Source: Fibrella aquatilis
GTDB lineage: Bacteria > Bacteroidota > Bacteroidia > Cytophagales > Spirosomataceae
Assembly (NCBI RefSeq): GCF_017353255.1
Contig: NZ_JAFMYU010000009.1
Location: forward strand, 62,001 to 126,000
DNA length: 64,000 nt
Direction of reading: 5' to 3'
Position numbers and translations under genes: made by a program. The notes under the pieces were generated by a model. The model made no database searches and was not told where the DNA came from. It was given only the letters and a program-made list of their open reading frames with translations. This document shows positions 24,713 to 33,795 of this stretch, piece after piece. Numbering within the stretch: the stretch's first letter is position 1; each line of letters opens with the position of its first letter.

Positions 24713-27700
24713 TTAAAACTCCGCGTTGATACCCAGCGAAACCAGGCGGGAAACGGGGTACCTAAAATTACCGTTATCGATGCCCCGGTTCAGAAAACCA
24801 CCTCCGAGATCAGGATTGATACCCTTGTAGCTTGTAATGGTAAATAGGTTGTCGGCCATGACAAACACGCGCAACGACGAGATTTTGGCCCGATCAAGCA
24901 CTGACCGAGGTAGGGTATAGCCAACCTGTAGATTACGAAGCCGCAGGTAGGAGCCGTTCTGCACGTGATAGCTCGATACTGCTGACCAGTTACCGTTCTT
25001 ATCGAGATCGCTCAACGTACCTACACGAGGCTTACCGGTCACGCCGTTGCCTGCGAAATTCGACGTTTCAAAAATTTTGCTCGTCGTAGTGTAATCGCTG
25101 AAGAACGTGTGTTCGTAGGATTCGAGGCCATTATAAATCTGGTTACCCGACACCCCGGAGAACAACATGGTCACGTCAATTCCTTTCCAGCCAGCCGTCA
25201 GGTTGAGGCCGTAGACAAGCTTGGGCCAGGGGTTACCGATGTACGTTTTGTCATCGTCGTTGATTTGCCCGTCGTTATTCAGGTCGCCATAAATCAGATC
25301 GCCTGCCTGCGGCACGTAGTCACCCACTTTGGGCCGGGTTTCGTTACCGGCTATTTTGGTTTGGTAAATACCCAGTACCTGATAACCATAGAACTGCCCC
25401 AGTGGCAGTCCCGGCTCCGACCGGCTCGTAACCCGGTTATCGTGCAGTTCCGTCAAGTTGCCGTTCCGCAGGGTCTGGTTACCGAGGTCTGGGTTGAGCG
25501 TCAGCAGTTTGTTGGTGTTGAAGGCCCCATTGAACCCAACGCCATAGGTAAAGTCTCCAATTTTGTCGCGCCAGTCCAGGTTATACTCAAACCCGACATT
25601 GCTCAACTGGCCAATATTCCGGGCTACGCCGCCCCCTAACCCTGCTGATGGGGAAATATTAACGTTATACACCATATCACGGGTCTGACGGCTGTAGTAA
25701 TCGAAATTGAACGACAACCGGTTGTTCAGAATAGCCCCGTCTACACCAACGTTGGTGGTTGCTACTGACTCCCAACGGATGTCAGGGTTGGGCAGTTTGC
25801 TCGACAGGCTAATGCTACTTTGCCGACCAGCCCCGAAGTCATAGGAGTAGCCTGTTCCGTAGCTACCCTGAAACAAAAAGTCGCCCTGAGTCGAGTTGCC
25901 CAACTGACCGTAGCCCGCCCGCAGTTTCAGCGAAGTCAGGAATGTAACATCGTTCATGAAGGCTTCATCCGACAGCTTCCAGCCGACTGACACACCGGGG
26001 AACGTACCGAATTGGTTGTTGGGGCCAAATTTCGATGCGTACCCATCCCTCCGGACGTTTACTGTCAGGAGATACTTCCCGGCGTAGTTGTATTCAACCC
26101 GTCCGAACTGCGACAGAATCCGGTCGTAGATATCGCCCTGGCTGAAGCCGCCGGAGGCTGTTGCTGTACTCTTGAACAAATCTGATGATTGGGGCGAATA
26201 CACCAGCGGGCTGAGGTTAAAGTAGCTCAGGTTGGCGTAATCACTACGTCGGGCTTCGTAGCCCACCAGGGCTGAAACCGTGTGCTTACCAAACGATTTG
26301 GCATAATTCAACGTCAACGTACCCACGTAGTTCTGGTTACGGTACATGCCTTTGCTGAAATACTCCGTCTGCAAGGAGCCGATGTCAGCCGGGAAGGAAT
26401 AGCTGTAATTGTCGCCGGTCTGGAAGCGGGTTCCGCCCGTGAGTTTAGCCGTCAGCCCGTCCAGAATCTGGTACTCCAGCGAACCGGAGGCATAAAACTC
26501 GGAATCGCGGTTTTTCTGGTCGTTGCCGATGGCCGAGTACACGTCGTGGCCACCCTGAAATCCACGTGGGGTTTTGCCCCAGCCGCCGTTCGGGTTGGTC
26601 GGGTCATAGACGGCCATCACCGGCGTGTTCCGAAATGATAATGCCCCCTGGTTGGTGTTGCTGTTGGGGTCTTCCCGACCCGCTTTGGCCAGAAAAGTCT
26701 CCGTAAATTTGAGCCGACTGCTAATCTGGTGTTCCGAATTCAGTCGCAACGTATAGCGTTCGAGCCAGTTGCCGATGCGGATGCCGTCGATCCGATTATA
26801 GTTGCCCGACAGGTAGTATCGTGATTTTTCGGTGCCACCCGATAGCGAAGCCGTGTAGTTCTGCTCTTGCCCCTGCCGCAGCACCGCATTAAACCAGTCG
26901 GTGTCGGGCAACTGCCCCCAGCCTGATTTAGGACCATACAGATCAACCACATCGAACCCGAACGCTTCCTTAGCCCGCAAATAATCGTCGCGACGCAGGG
27001 TTTTGGGAATGTTGATGGCATTCCGAACGCCGTAGTTGGTCGTAAGACCTACCCGCAATTGCCCCGATTTGCCTTTTTTGGTGGTGACCAGAATGACCCC
27101 ACCCGCCGCTTTGGCACCATAAATGGCTGCTGCCGACGCGTCTTTCAGCACTTCGATACTCTCAATATCCTGGTTATTGAAGTTATACCCCAACCCATCG
27201 AGCGGAACCCCGTCAACTACAAACAGCGGGCTACCGCCGTTGATGCTGACCGGCCCGCGCAGCACGATGCCTGACCCGCTGCCCGGTTGCCCACCATCTT
27301 GTGTAACCAGTAGCCCCGGTACGCGCCCCTGCAAGGCGGTCCCTAAGTCAGATACAGGCAAATTTCTGAACACTTCTCCTTTTACTGATGATACGGCTCC
27401 TGTCAGGTCAGACCGCTTTTGGGTACCGTAGCCAACCACTACCACCTCCGTTAGTGAACGGTCATCGGTGGCTAAACTGACGCTGATCGTGGTGCGGTTC
27501 GTTACGTCAACCTCCTGGCTGACATAACCGATGTAGGATAGGACCAGCGTAGCCGGTCCTTCGGGCACATTTAACCGAAACCGCCCGTCGTTGTCAGTCG
27601 ATGTGCCGGTTGAGGTACCTTTTACCACCACGTTCACGCCCGGCAAGCCGCTGTTACTCGCATCCGTAACGATTCCAGTCACGGTACGATCAAGGGAGGC

Positions 27701-28189
27701 CTGATTAGTTGACACGCGTTCAACAGCTGGACTTGTTTTTCCATCGGCTGCGGGCAACGCCGGCTCCGGATTCGTACTGGTGCGTAGCCGGGCAATTTTG
27801 CTGTAGATCACGTAAGAACGGCTATCTGACTTCTCAAAACCCAGATCAAGTGGGGTTAGCAGTTCAGCCAGTACGTTCTCCAGTTTAGCAGTCCGTGAAG
27901 ACCGATTGGCAATGCCAACCACTTTGTTGCGAACAACATCGCTGTCGAAGTCGAAAACGACTTGGTGTTTGCGTTCCAGTTCAGCCAGTACATCGGTCAG
28001 CGGCTTCGTTGGTAAGGCTCGCGTATTGGCCTGCCGATTCATGTCAACACCTGAAGCATGACTCAGGGGGCGGGCCGAGGCATAGTGCTGACTCCAGCCA
28101 GTGGTAGCCGCACACCCAAGCAGTAGGGTTAGCGGGAAGGGCCGCATCCAGGAAGACCGGCGGTTGAGTAGGTGTTGTTTCATAGACAT
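24713..28189 (-). CDS. SusC/RagA-family TonB-dependent transporter with STN domain
   Basis: An outer-membrane active importer of 1158 residues. In order: signal peptide (to about 33), an STN domain (about 60-130, PLTDVLAELERKHQVVFDFD) that normally contacts a FecR anti-sigma factor, a CarboxypepD_reg-like domain (about 165-245, GLPGVNVVVKGTSTGTST), the TonB-box-like LTEVVVVGYGTQKRSDLTGA, a plug, and a 22-strand barrel. The STN domain next to a sigma/FecR pair indicates trans-envelope signalling: ligand binding activates the sigma factor encoded just upstream. It is 36 bp downstream of fecR and 12 bp upstream of susD. ATG 28183 (MKQHLL) is an alternative start. Confidence 0.95.
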   Translation of the reverse strand: MSMKQHLLNRRSSWMRPFPLTLLLGCAATTGWSQHYASARPLSHASGVDMNRQANTRALPTKPLTDVLAELERKHQVVFDFDSDVVRNKVVGIANRSSRTAKLENVLAELLTPLDLGFEKSDSRSYVIYSKIARLRTSTNPEPALPAADGKTSPAVERVSTNQASLDRTVTGIVTDASNSGLPGVNVVVKGTSTGTSTDNDGRFRLNVPEGPATLVLSYIGYVSQEVDVTNRTTISVSLATDDRSLTEVVVVGYGTQKRSDLTGAVSSVKGEVFRNLPVSDLGTALQGRVPGLLVTQDGGQPGSGSGIVLRGPVSINGGSPLFVVDGVPLDGLGYNFNNQDIESIEVLKDASAAAIYGAKAAGGVILVTTKKGKSGQLRVGLTTNYGVRNAINIPKTLRRDDYLRAKEAFGFDVVDLYGPKSGWGQLPDTDWFNAVLRQGQEQNYTASLSGGTEKSRYYLSGNYNRIDGIRIGNWLERYTLRLNSEHQISSRLKFTETFLAKAGREDPNSNTNQGALSFRNTPVMAVYDPTNPNGGWGKTPRGFQGGHDVYSAIGNDQKNRDSEFYASGSLEYQILDGLTAKLTGGTRFQTGDNYSYSFPADIGSLQTEYFSKGMYRNQNYVGTLTLNYAKSFGKHTVSALVGYEARRSDYANLSYFNLSPLVYSPQSSDLFKSTATASGGFSQGDIYDRILSQFGRVEYNYAGKYLLTVNVRRDGYASKFGPNNQFGTFPGVSVGWKLSDEAFMNDVTFLTSLKLRAGYGQLGNSTQGDFLFQGSYGTGYSYDFGAGRQSSISLSSKLPNPDIRWESVATTNVGVDGAILNNRLSFNFDYYSRQTRDMVYNVNISPSAGLGGGVARNIGQLSNVGFEYNLDWRDKIGDFTYGVGFNGAFNTNKLLTLNPDLGNQTLRNGNLTELHDNRVTSRSEPGLPLGQFYGYQVLGIYQTKIAGNETRPKVGDYVPQAGDLIYGDLNNDGQINDDDKTYIGNPWPKLVYGLNLTAGWKGIDVTMLFSGVSGNQIYNGLESYEHTFFSDYTTTSKIFETSNFAGNGVTGKPRVGTLSDLDKNGNWSAVSSYHVQNGSYLRLRNLQVGYTLPRSVLDRAKISSLRVFVMADNLFTITSYKGINPDLGGGFLNRGIDNGNFRYPVSRLVSLGINAEF

Positions 28190-28225
28190 ATTGGACTGTT
28201 AATTCCGTAAGGGTTTGATTGACTA

Positions 28226-29281
28226 TTACCTGATAATGAAGCGGTTGGCCGTTTGCAAAACGGTAACACCGTAGATCTTCTCCAGCTTTTTGAAGAAGAC
28301 AGCAACCGAGTCGGTTTGCACAGAACCTGAAAACCGCTTGTTGGCTATACCCTGACGTTGATACTCAACCTCGATGCCGTAGCTGTCAGACAAGGCCTGT
28401 ACGATCTCTCCAATAGGCGTATCGTTGAAAATCAGCCGTTTATCTCGCCACGAGGCCAACGTAGTTAGGTTGGCTTGCTGGTTAACAAGGTGTTGACTTG
28501 CCTCCGAATAGCTGAGTACGTCGCCGGGCTGCATCAGGGCAACTGGATGCTTGGCGGTTGATTGGTGGGCAGTTGATTCACTCCACACTTGTATCTGCCC
28601 TTCTTCCAGAGCAACCACGGTCTCGCGCCGACGGCTGTTCACGTTAAACCGTGTCCCCAGCACATCAATCCGCATACCGGGGGTCAGTACCCGAAACTTC
28701 ACCGGTTGACCGCCGTTGCTTTTTTGCTTCTTCACCGCAAAAAACGCTTCGCCTGCCAACCATACGTCACGGGTAGGTTGCCCGGTCCAGTCAGCCTGGA
28801 GGGTCAGTTTTGAGTGGCCGTTGAGGGTTACGACAGAGCCGTCGGGCAGAGTGAGGGTTTTGGTTTCGCCGTAAGCTGTCTCATACTGGATGGTTGGGGC
28901 GTAACCGAAGTGATAATAAGCCAAACCGCCCCCGCCCAGTAGCAGCCCCACCCAGATTGCTGCTCGTCGAATGGGCATGAACCAAGTCGACTTAAGTAGC
29001 ATCACATCGGGAGTACTGTTCCTCTTAGTAGCAACTGTAGTTTGTAGTTCCGTCTGAATCCGTCCCCAAAGCAACTCTAGCCGTTCGGGTGAGGCCACCT
29101 CGGAGGCAACAGACAGTTGCTCGACCAGCAGCCGGGCTTCCAGTACGGCCTCCTCCTGGTGAGGATGTTGTTGAAGAAACTGCGTCCAGAACAACGTGGC
29201 CTCTGGCGTTGGCGACTGAACCCACTGTTTGAAGCCTTCATCAAGGGCCAAATCAATAGCAGAGTAATTTTCAAAATCCAT
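28226..29281 (-). CDS. FecR-family anti-sigma factor
   Basis: A single-pass inner-membrane protein of 351 residues that relays the signal from the STN domain of the SusC transporter to its sigma factor. The N-terminal cytoplasmic helical domain (about 1-95) binds the sigma factor, a transmembrane segment spans about 107-125 (AIWVGLLLGGGGLAYYHF), and the periplasmic FecR domain (about 130-230) contains YGETKTLTLPDGSVVTLNG. A C-terminal DUF4974-like domain (about 275-350) contains RLIFNDTPIGEIVQALSDSYG. It is encoded 118 bp after the sigma gene and just before susC. Confidence 0.93.
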   Translation of the reverse strand: MDFENYSAIDLALDEGFKQWVQSPTPEATLFWTQFLQQHPHQEEAVLEARLLVEQLSVASEVASPERLELLWGRIQTELQTTVATKRNSTPDVMLLKSTWFMPIRRAAIWVGLLLGGGGLAYYHFGYAPTIQYETAYGETKTLTLPDGSVVTLNGHSKLTLQADWTGQPTRDVWLAGEAFFAVKKQKSNGGQPVKFRVLTPGMRIDVLGTRFNVNSRRRETVVALEEGQIQVWSESTAHQSTAKHPVALMQPGDVLSYSEASQHLVNQQANLTTLASWRDKRLIFNDTPIGEIVQALSDSYGIEVEYQRQGIANKRFSGSVQTDSVAVFFKKLEKIYGVTVLQTANRFIIR

Positions 29282-29399
29282 TTTGGGAAACTCAAGTATA
29301 ACTGGCTAGAGAAACGGGGAAAATTGGCTGTTTGCCCTGTTGAAATACAAATTTTTTCCTGGATCGTACAAAACGCCTCTAAATCATCGCCAGCCAACA

Positions 29400-30017
29400 C
29401 TAATGGAGCAATAGTCCAAAGAAAACAACCAGAGCGAAATCGAAAAACTGAAGGTTGCTTTGTCGAATGTGGTCCCGCAGTGATGTCAGTGAGTTGTACG
29501 TAAGGTTGTACACACTTTTGACTTCCAACCCCATTATCTGGGCAATCTCAGGATAACTCAATTCTTGAAAGTAGAGTAGATGCAGGGCTTCCCGCTGCCG
29601 CTTAGGTAGCTTCCCGAGCAGATAATCTAATTTTTGTTTGACTTCGCAGGCAGTCTGTTCCTGCATAAAATCAATTTCGGGAGGTGTCGTAGGCTCAAAC
29701 TTTTCAGCTGTCAATGGATCTTCATCCGATACCCAGCGGCTGGCTGCCTGCGCTTTTTCCGAAATGCGCCGACGCAAGCAGCGATACAGATAATACTTGA
29801 TGGAATTGGTCTCGTTCAGGGTATTGCGATGCTGATACAAATACACAAACAGGTCATGCATACAGTCTTCGGTCTGACTGCTGTCCCGACAAAGTTGATA
29901 GCCATAGCTGTACAAAACGGGCGAAAACTCCCGGTATATGGACTCATAGGCGCCATCGTCACCCTGCCGGAAGGCGTTCCAGAGGTCAGTATCGGTACTT
30001 GTTAATGAGCTATTCAT
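29400..30017 (-). CDS. ECF sigma factor (FecI-like)
   Basis: A sigma-70 family extracytoplasmic-function factor of 205 residues. Region 2 is near residues 10-80 (QTEDCMHDLFVYLYQHRNTL) and region 4 near 130-185 (LPKRQREALHLLYFQELSYP, then EIAQIMGLEVKSVYNLTY). The protein ends in a hydrophobic tail, FFDFALVVFFGLLLH, that could touch the membrane. I chose ATG 30017 (MNSSLTSTDTDLWNAF); the longer frame from 30068 starts just after the previous gene. It would direct transcription of fecR-susC-susD when released by FecR. Its position after the transporter, enzyme and kinase genes suggests it is part of the same regulon. Confidence 0.92.
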   Translation of the reverse strand: MNSSLTSTDTDLWNAFRQGDDGAYESIYREFSPVLYSYGYQLCRDSSQTEDCMHDLFVYLYQHRNTLNETNSIKYYLYRCLRRRISEKAQAASRWVSDEDPLTAEKFEPTTPPEIDFMQEQTACEVKQKLDYLLGKLPKRQREALHLLYFQELSYPEIAQIMGLEVKSVYNLTYNSLTSLRDHIRQSNLQFFDFALVVFFGLLLH

Positions 30018-30072
30018 AGGTTTTGGACTTAAAAAATATATAGTAGTGGAGTCAACTCGATTGGCCAATTAA

Positions 30073-31083
30073 TCACCGTGCCATAATCAGTAATCCCAAC
30101 CCAACGATGTAGCACAGTAACATGCCATTGAGCAACCGGCTGACACCCTGGGGAGCCGCCCGGAATTCGCGCCAAACATAAATACCCCATAGAGCCGCCA
30201 CCACCGTAGCCCCTTGACCCAATCCGTAACTGATGGCCGGCCCTGCTTTGTCGGAAGCCAAAATGCTAAATGACATGCCAATGCACCAGATTACCCCCCC
30301 CAGTACGCCCGTTAAATGATCGCGCCCGCTGCCTCTGAAATAGTCGGCGTAGCTCACCGGCGTACCGACGAAAGGGCGACGCATCAACAGCGTGTTGAAC
30401 ACCAGATTACTGCCCAGAATACCAACCGCAAAACAAACGACAGCTGTATAGGGGCTGAGTTTACCCGGCTCGGGCTGTTCGAAGTTTGGAAACATGGCCT
30501 GGGCAACATACCCATAGAACAGGCCCATCAGACAACCCGCCACCACACTCAGCAGCAGACCTTTGGTTGATAGGCTCGTTGCCGATGTGGCTCTGTCGGC
30601 GGTGGTTGTCTTGCGGTAAGCCACGGCGTTGAGCAAGATCGCCACCACAACCAGGCCCATACCGCCAAACAGTAGCCCGGCACTGCCTACGGGTGCATGG
30701 AGGTAATTCACCACCACGCCTATGACCAGCGCCAGCCCGATACCCACCGGAAAGGCCACCGACATGCCCGCAATGGCAATGGCCGCACCCAGCAGAATGT
30801 TGGCCGCGTTAAATAAGACCCCACCCCACAGGGCCGAGCCGATGTTGGCTCTGTCGGCCTGTTGCAGATCGGCCAGAAACGGGCGGCCACCGTCGCCGAG
30901 GCTACCCAGCGTGAGAGCCGACAGCAACGCCAGCCCGACGATACCCAGCACGTAATCCCAGTAAAACAATTCGAAGCGCCACGTACCGGCGGCTAACTTC
31001 TGGGTGTTGGCCCACGACCCCCAACAAAGCATGGTGACGACGCAAAACAGCACCGCTGTGCCGTAGGACTCAATGATGAACAT
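30073..31083 (-). CDS. GRP-family sugar transporter (ribose/rhamnose porter type)
   Basis: A ten-helix inner-membrane permease of 336 residues of the glucose/ribose porter (RbsU/GlcU, RhaT-related) group in the DMT superfamily. Telltale segments are VLFCVVTMLCWGSWANTQKL at the start, ANILLGAAIAIAGMSVAFPV, a central basic loop near 155-170, and GGVIWCIGMSFSILASDKAG in the second half. It is 3 bp after the stop of the ADP-ribosylglycohydrolase-like gene and shares an operon with ribokinase. Ribose is therefore the most likely substrate, moved into the cytoplasm for phosphorylation. Confidence 0.88.
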   Translation of the reverse strand: MFIIESYGTAVLFCVVTMLCWGSWANTQKLAAGTWRFELFYWDYVLGIVGLALLSALTLGSLGDGGRPFLADLQQADRANIGSALWGGVLFNAANILLGAAIAIAGMSVAFPVGIGLALVIGVVVNYLHAPVGSAGLLFGGMGLVVVAILLNAVAYRKTTTADRATSATSLSTKGLLLSVVAGCLMGLFYGYVAQAMFPNFEQPEPGKLSPYTAVVCFAVGILGSNLVFNTLLMRRPFVGTPVSYADYFRGSGRDHLTGVLGGVIWCIGMSFSILASDKAGPAISYGLGQGATVVAALWGIYVWREFRAAPQGVSRLLNGMLLCYIVGLGLLIMAR

Positions 31084-31086
31084 GGC

Positions 31087-32655
31087 TTAATACTTGATTT
31101 TTAGGGGTTTGTCGCCATATACCATTAGATCACCTATCCTGACCACGTGGTCGGCATCGGGATTGAGGAGCCGTACCCGGACGGTATGTTTGCCGGGGGT
31201 TAACTGATATTTCCAAAACAGGTCATGCCGACGCGCCGTAAAACCGGCGGGTAACTTGGCCGTCTCCACTTTCTGCCCGTCGATAAACAGTTCAGCGGTG
31301 AAGGCAAAGGGGTTTTCGTATTGCCATGAACTGCGGTTTTTGGGCTTGGCTTCTCCTTTCAGCACGAACCCGTTGCCCTCGAAATCAAAGCTATATTCGT
31401 CCGTCAGGTCTTTGTTGATCCCGGTTACAGACCGTGGGTAATGGCCCGTAAAAGCCTGTTCCAGCCGGACGGGTTTGGGTGTCTGGGGCACAATCGTAAC
31501 CTGATCCCCGTTGACGCTGCCACCATTGCGGGCTACTACCTGCAAGGCATGTTTCATACCCAGGGCATACACGTCATTGAGCGACATGGTCGTGTATTTG
31601 AAGTCGATGTCTTCGGCTTCGGCCAGTCCCATTTTCCAATAAGCCGGGATATTAGCGTAGCCGAGCATAGTGCCAAGAATCCCACCCGCCGACGCCGGGT
31701 TGCAGTCGGAATCCTGCCCGGCGCGGGTGCTAATCTGCATCGTTTTGGTAAAGTCGCCCCCGCCGTAGAGCAGGCCCAGCACGATATAGGCCGAGTTAAG
31801 TTTAGCGTCAATGTTGAACGACTGGAACACCCCGTCGGGGCAACCCACCTCGTCGGCCCATTTCTGCTGCACCTCAAACCAGGTCCGTTTCCAGTCGGTC
31901 GGGTACTGCCGGTGCCACTTAATCACATCGGCAATGCACTGATAGAACGTACTCTGTTGGGGAATAACCTTCAGCCCTTCGTTCACCACATAATTGACAT
32001 CCGACGAGGTAAACGCCAGGGCGTACATGGCTCCCACGTAGGCCCCGCCGTACCAGCCGTCGCCGTAGTTCATGATGTGGCCAATGGGATCGCCGATCTG
32101 CACGGCGGTGTTGGGCATGCCGGGAGCCATCAGCCCCGAAAAGTCCGCTTCGATCTGGAAGTCAATATCGTCGGCGTGGGGGTTGTTGAGCCAGTGGCCG
32201 GAGTCGGGGGCTTTCATGCCATTGAGCAGGTTATAGCGCCCGGCCTGGTTGGCGTGCCAGAGCATATACCCGGCAGTGGCGTAGGCGCTAGCATGTTCAC
32301 TGACGGGTGCGTCGAGGCCTTTTTTCTCAAACACATCCACAAACGTCAGGTCCATATAGATGTCATCGTACAGGCCGAAGTTCTCGATCATCGTTTTCTT
32401 AATGTAGCCGTCATACCAGGGAATGGGCTGGTAGTCGTTGAGCATCGTGCCAGTGTAGCGAAACTCGGTAGGGCCGCCGAAGGTGCAGCCGATGACCTGC
32501 CCAGCCCAGCCGCCCTTGATTTTGTCCTGGAGGGTGGCTTTGGCGAGGGTTATCGCTTTTTTGGGTGCTGACGCGGGCGGTCGGACTGCCGCATCACCGG
32601 CGGTCCGGCTAAATGCCAGCAGCGTTAGGAGTGGGACCAGGAGGAGCTTTTTCAT
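31087..32655 (-). CDS. Secreted ADP-ribosylglycohydrolase-family enzyme
   Basis: The 522-residue protein has a signal peptide (MKKLLLVPLLTLLAF; I chose ATG 32655, the frame upstream starting only with TTG). The body is an ADP-ribosylglycohydrolase (DraG/ARH) fold: KGGWAGQVIGCTFGGPTEF corresponds to the usual GxxxGDxxG start, and AGQDSDCNPASAGGILG is the second metal motif. The first metal motif, normally TDDT, reads YDDIYMDLT, so the metal site is altered or rearranged. A beta-rich C-terminal domain (about 400-522) looks like a carbohydrate-binding module. It could release ribose or ADP-ribose from external substrates. It sits between ribokinase (8-bp gap) and the sugar porter. Confidence 0.85.
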   Translation of the reverse strand: MKKLLLVPLLTLLAFSRTAGDAAVRPPASAPKKAITLAKATLQDKIKGGWAGQVIGCTFGGPTEFRYTGTMLNDYQPIPWYDGYIKKTMIENFGLYDDIYMDLTFVDVFEKKGLDAPVSEHASAYATAGYMLWHANQAGRYNLLNGMKAPDSGHWLNNPHADDIDFQIEADFSGLMAPGMPNTAVQIGDPIGHIMNYGDGWYGGAYVGAMYALAFTSSDVNYVVNEGLKVIPQQSTFYQCIADVIKWHRQYPTDWKRTWFEVQQKWADEVGCPDGVFQSFNIDAKLNSAYIVLGLLYGGGDFTKTMQISTRAGQDSDCNPASAGGILGTMLGYANIPAYWKMGLAEAEDIDFKYTTMSLNDVYALGMKHALQVVARNGGSVNGDQVTIVPQTPKPVRLEQAFTGHYPRSVTGINKDLTDEYSFDFEGNGFVLKGEAKPKNRSSWQYENPFAFTAELFIDGQKVETAKLPAGFTARRHDLFWKYQLTPGKHTVRVRLLNPDADHVVRIGDLMVYGDKPLKIKY

Positions 32656-32663
32656 ATCGTAAA

Positions 32664-33635
32664 TCAATGAGTTAATAGCGGGAGTGCATCCACTTCATGG
32701 CGGTGCGGCATAGATACTTGCGCGCCCATGCGCGTTACAGAAATTGATGCGGCTTTGCAGGCAAACGCCACAGCGTCGGGCAGCGACTGCCCCTCGGCGA
32801 TGGCAACGGCGAGTGCCCCGTTAAAGCAGTCGCCGGCGGCGGTGGTGTCAACGGCCGTCACGGGCGGAGCCGCTACCAGCGAGGCACCGGTTCGGGTGGA
32901 GAGAAACGCTCCTCTTGCGCCGAGTGTAATCACGACGTTCGGTACGCCGGATTCGTGCAGTTTGTGGGCGGCTTTCAGGGCGGTAGCTTCATCGGTTACG
33001 CGGATACCGGTGAGCAGTTCGGCTTCGGTTTCGTTGGGTGTGATCAGGTGCAGGCAGGCCAGCACAGCCGGGTCGAGGGGCTGGGCTGGGGCTGGGTTCA
33101 ACACGACCCGCATTCCCCGTGCATGGCTTTGCCGGATGGCGTACTCCACCGTCGGCACGGGTGATTCTAATTGCAACAACACCACAGTTGTCTCTGTACT
33201 GACAGCCGCCGCCAGGGCCATTGACACCTGTACCTGACTCAGCCGGGCGTTGGCCCCCGAGGCGACCATGATGCAGTTTTCGCCTTGACTATCAACGCCG
33301 ATCAGGGCTACGCCTGATGGTTCGTCGGCGTCCGTTGTGACAAAATCGGTGCGGATGCCTTCGCGCTCGAACTGCTGACGGGCCTGACGGCCAAAGACAT
33401 CATTGCCAACATTCGACACAAACGTAACCGAGGTGGTCGTAACAGATTCATTAGAACCAAGCATTGGCGCGGTGGCGGCTAGCCGTGCGGCAGCTACTGC
33501 CTGATTGGCCCCTTTGCCACCAGGATTCATTAGAAACGTACCGCCAATAACGGTTTCGCCGGGTGCAGGCAGTTTTTGCCCTTTAATAACCATATCGGTA
33601 TTAGAAGAACCGATAACGCAAACAAATGGAGGCAT
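32664..33635 (-). CDS. rbsK: Ribokinase (PfkB family)
   Basis: Phosphorylates ribose to ribose 5-phosphate for the pentose phosphate pathway. The 323-residue protein has CVIGSSNTDMV at the start, the PfkB signature NPGGKGANQAVAAARL (about 40-55), NPAPAQPL, and the catalytic C-terminal signature DTTAAGDCFNGALA. I chose ATG 33635 (MPPFVCVIG); the longer frame to 33704 adds a stretch unlike the family. It is the first gene of the leftward operon. A TAnnTTTG element lies 24-31 bp upstream, and a divergent gene of unknown function starts 161 bp away. Confidence 0.92.
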   Translation of the reverse strand: MPPFVCVIGSSNTDMVIKGQKLPAPGETVIGGTFLMNPGGKGANQAVAAARLAATAPMLGSNESVTTTSVTFVSNVGNDVFGRQARQQFEREGIRTDFVTTDADEPSGVALIGVDSQGENCIMVASGANARLSQVQVSMALAAAVSTETTVVLLQLESPVPTVEYAIRQSHARGMRVVLNPAPAQPLDPAVLACLHLITPNETEAELLTGIRVTDEATALKAAHKLHESGVPNVVITLGARGAFLSTRTGASLVAAPPVTAVDTTAAGDCFNGALAVAIAEGQSLPDAVAFACKAASISVTRMGAQVSMPHRHEVDALPLLTH

Positions 33636-33658
33636 AGTGGGTAGACAATGATGTTGAA

Positions 33659-33666
33659 CAAACCTA
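33659..33666 (-). promoter_or_regulatory. TAnnTTTG promoter element for rbsK
   Basis: On the minus strand TAGGTTTG is an exact -7 match, 24 bp upstream of ATG 33635, predicting a leader of about 17 nt. The -33 element is not obvious, consistent with activation by a regulator bound upstream. Confidence 0.45.
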
Positions 33667-33701
33667 TGGAATAATTGTACGGAGAGAAGACCAGTTTTTT
33701 C

Positions 33702-33713
33702 CAAATCAGCTAT
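33702..33713. repeat. 12-bp direct repeat, copy 1 (regulator site candidate)
   Basis: CAAATCAGCTAT, followed by CTC. It lies about 36 bp upstream of the rbsK -7 element, the usual place for an activator. Confidence 0.5.
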
Positions 33714-33777
33714 CTCAATGCTTGACTTTTTAGATAGAAAACTTGTTTATTATTAGTTAATCCAAGATAATTATCAT

Positions 33778-33789
33778 CAAATCAGCTAT
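33778..33789. repeat. 12-bp direct repeat, copy 2
   Basis: An exact second copy of CAAATCAGCTAT, followed by TTC, 76 bp from copy 1 in the same orientation. It ends 6 bp before the GTG start of the divergent gene, where bound protein would block that gene. Confidence 0.5.
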
Positions 33790-33795
33790 TTCTAC

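Noticed and set aside
31441-32571. 376-codon plus-strand frame
   Set aside because: Exactly antisense to the ADP-ribosylglycohydrolase-like gene, which has a signal peptide and metal motifs. Long shadow frames are expected at this GC content.
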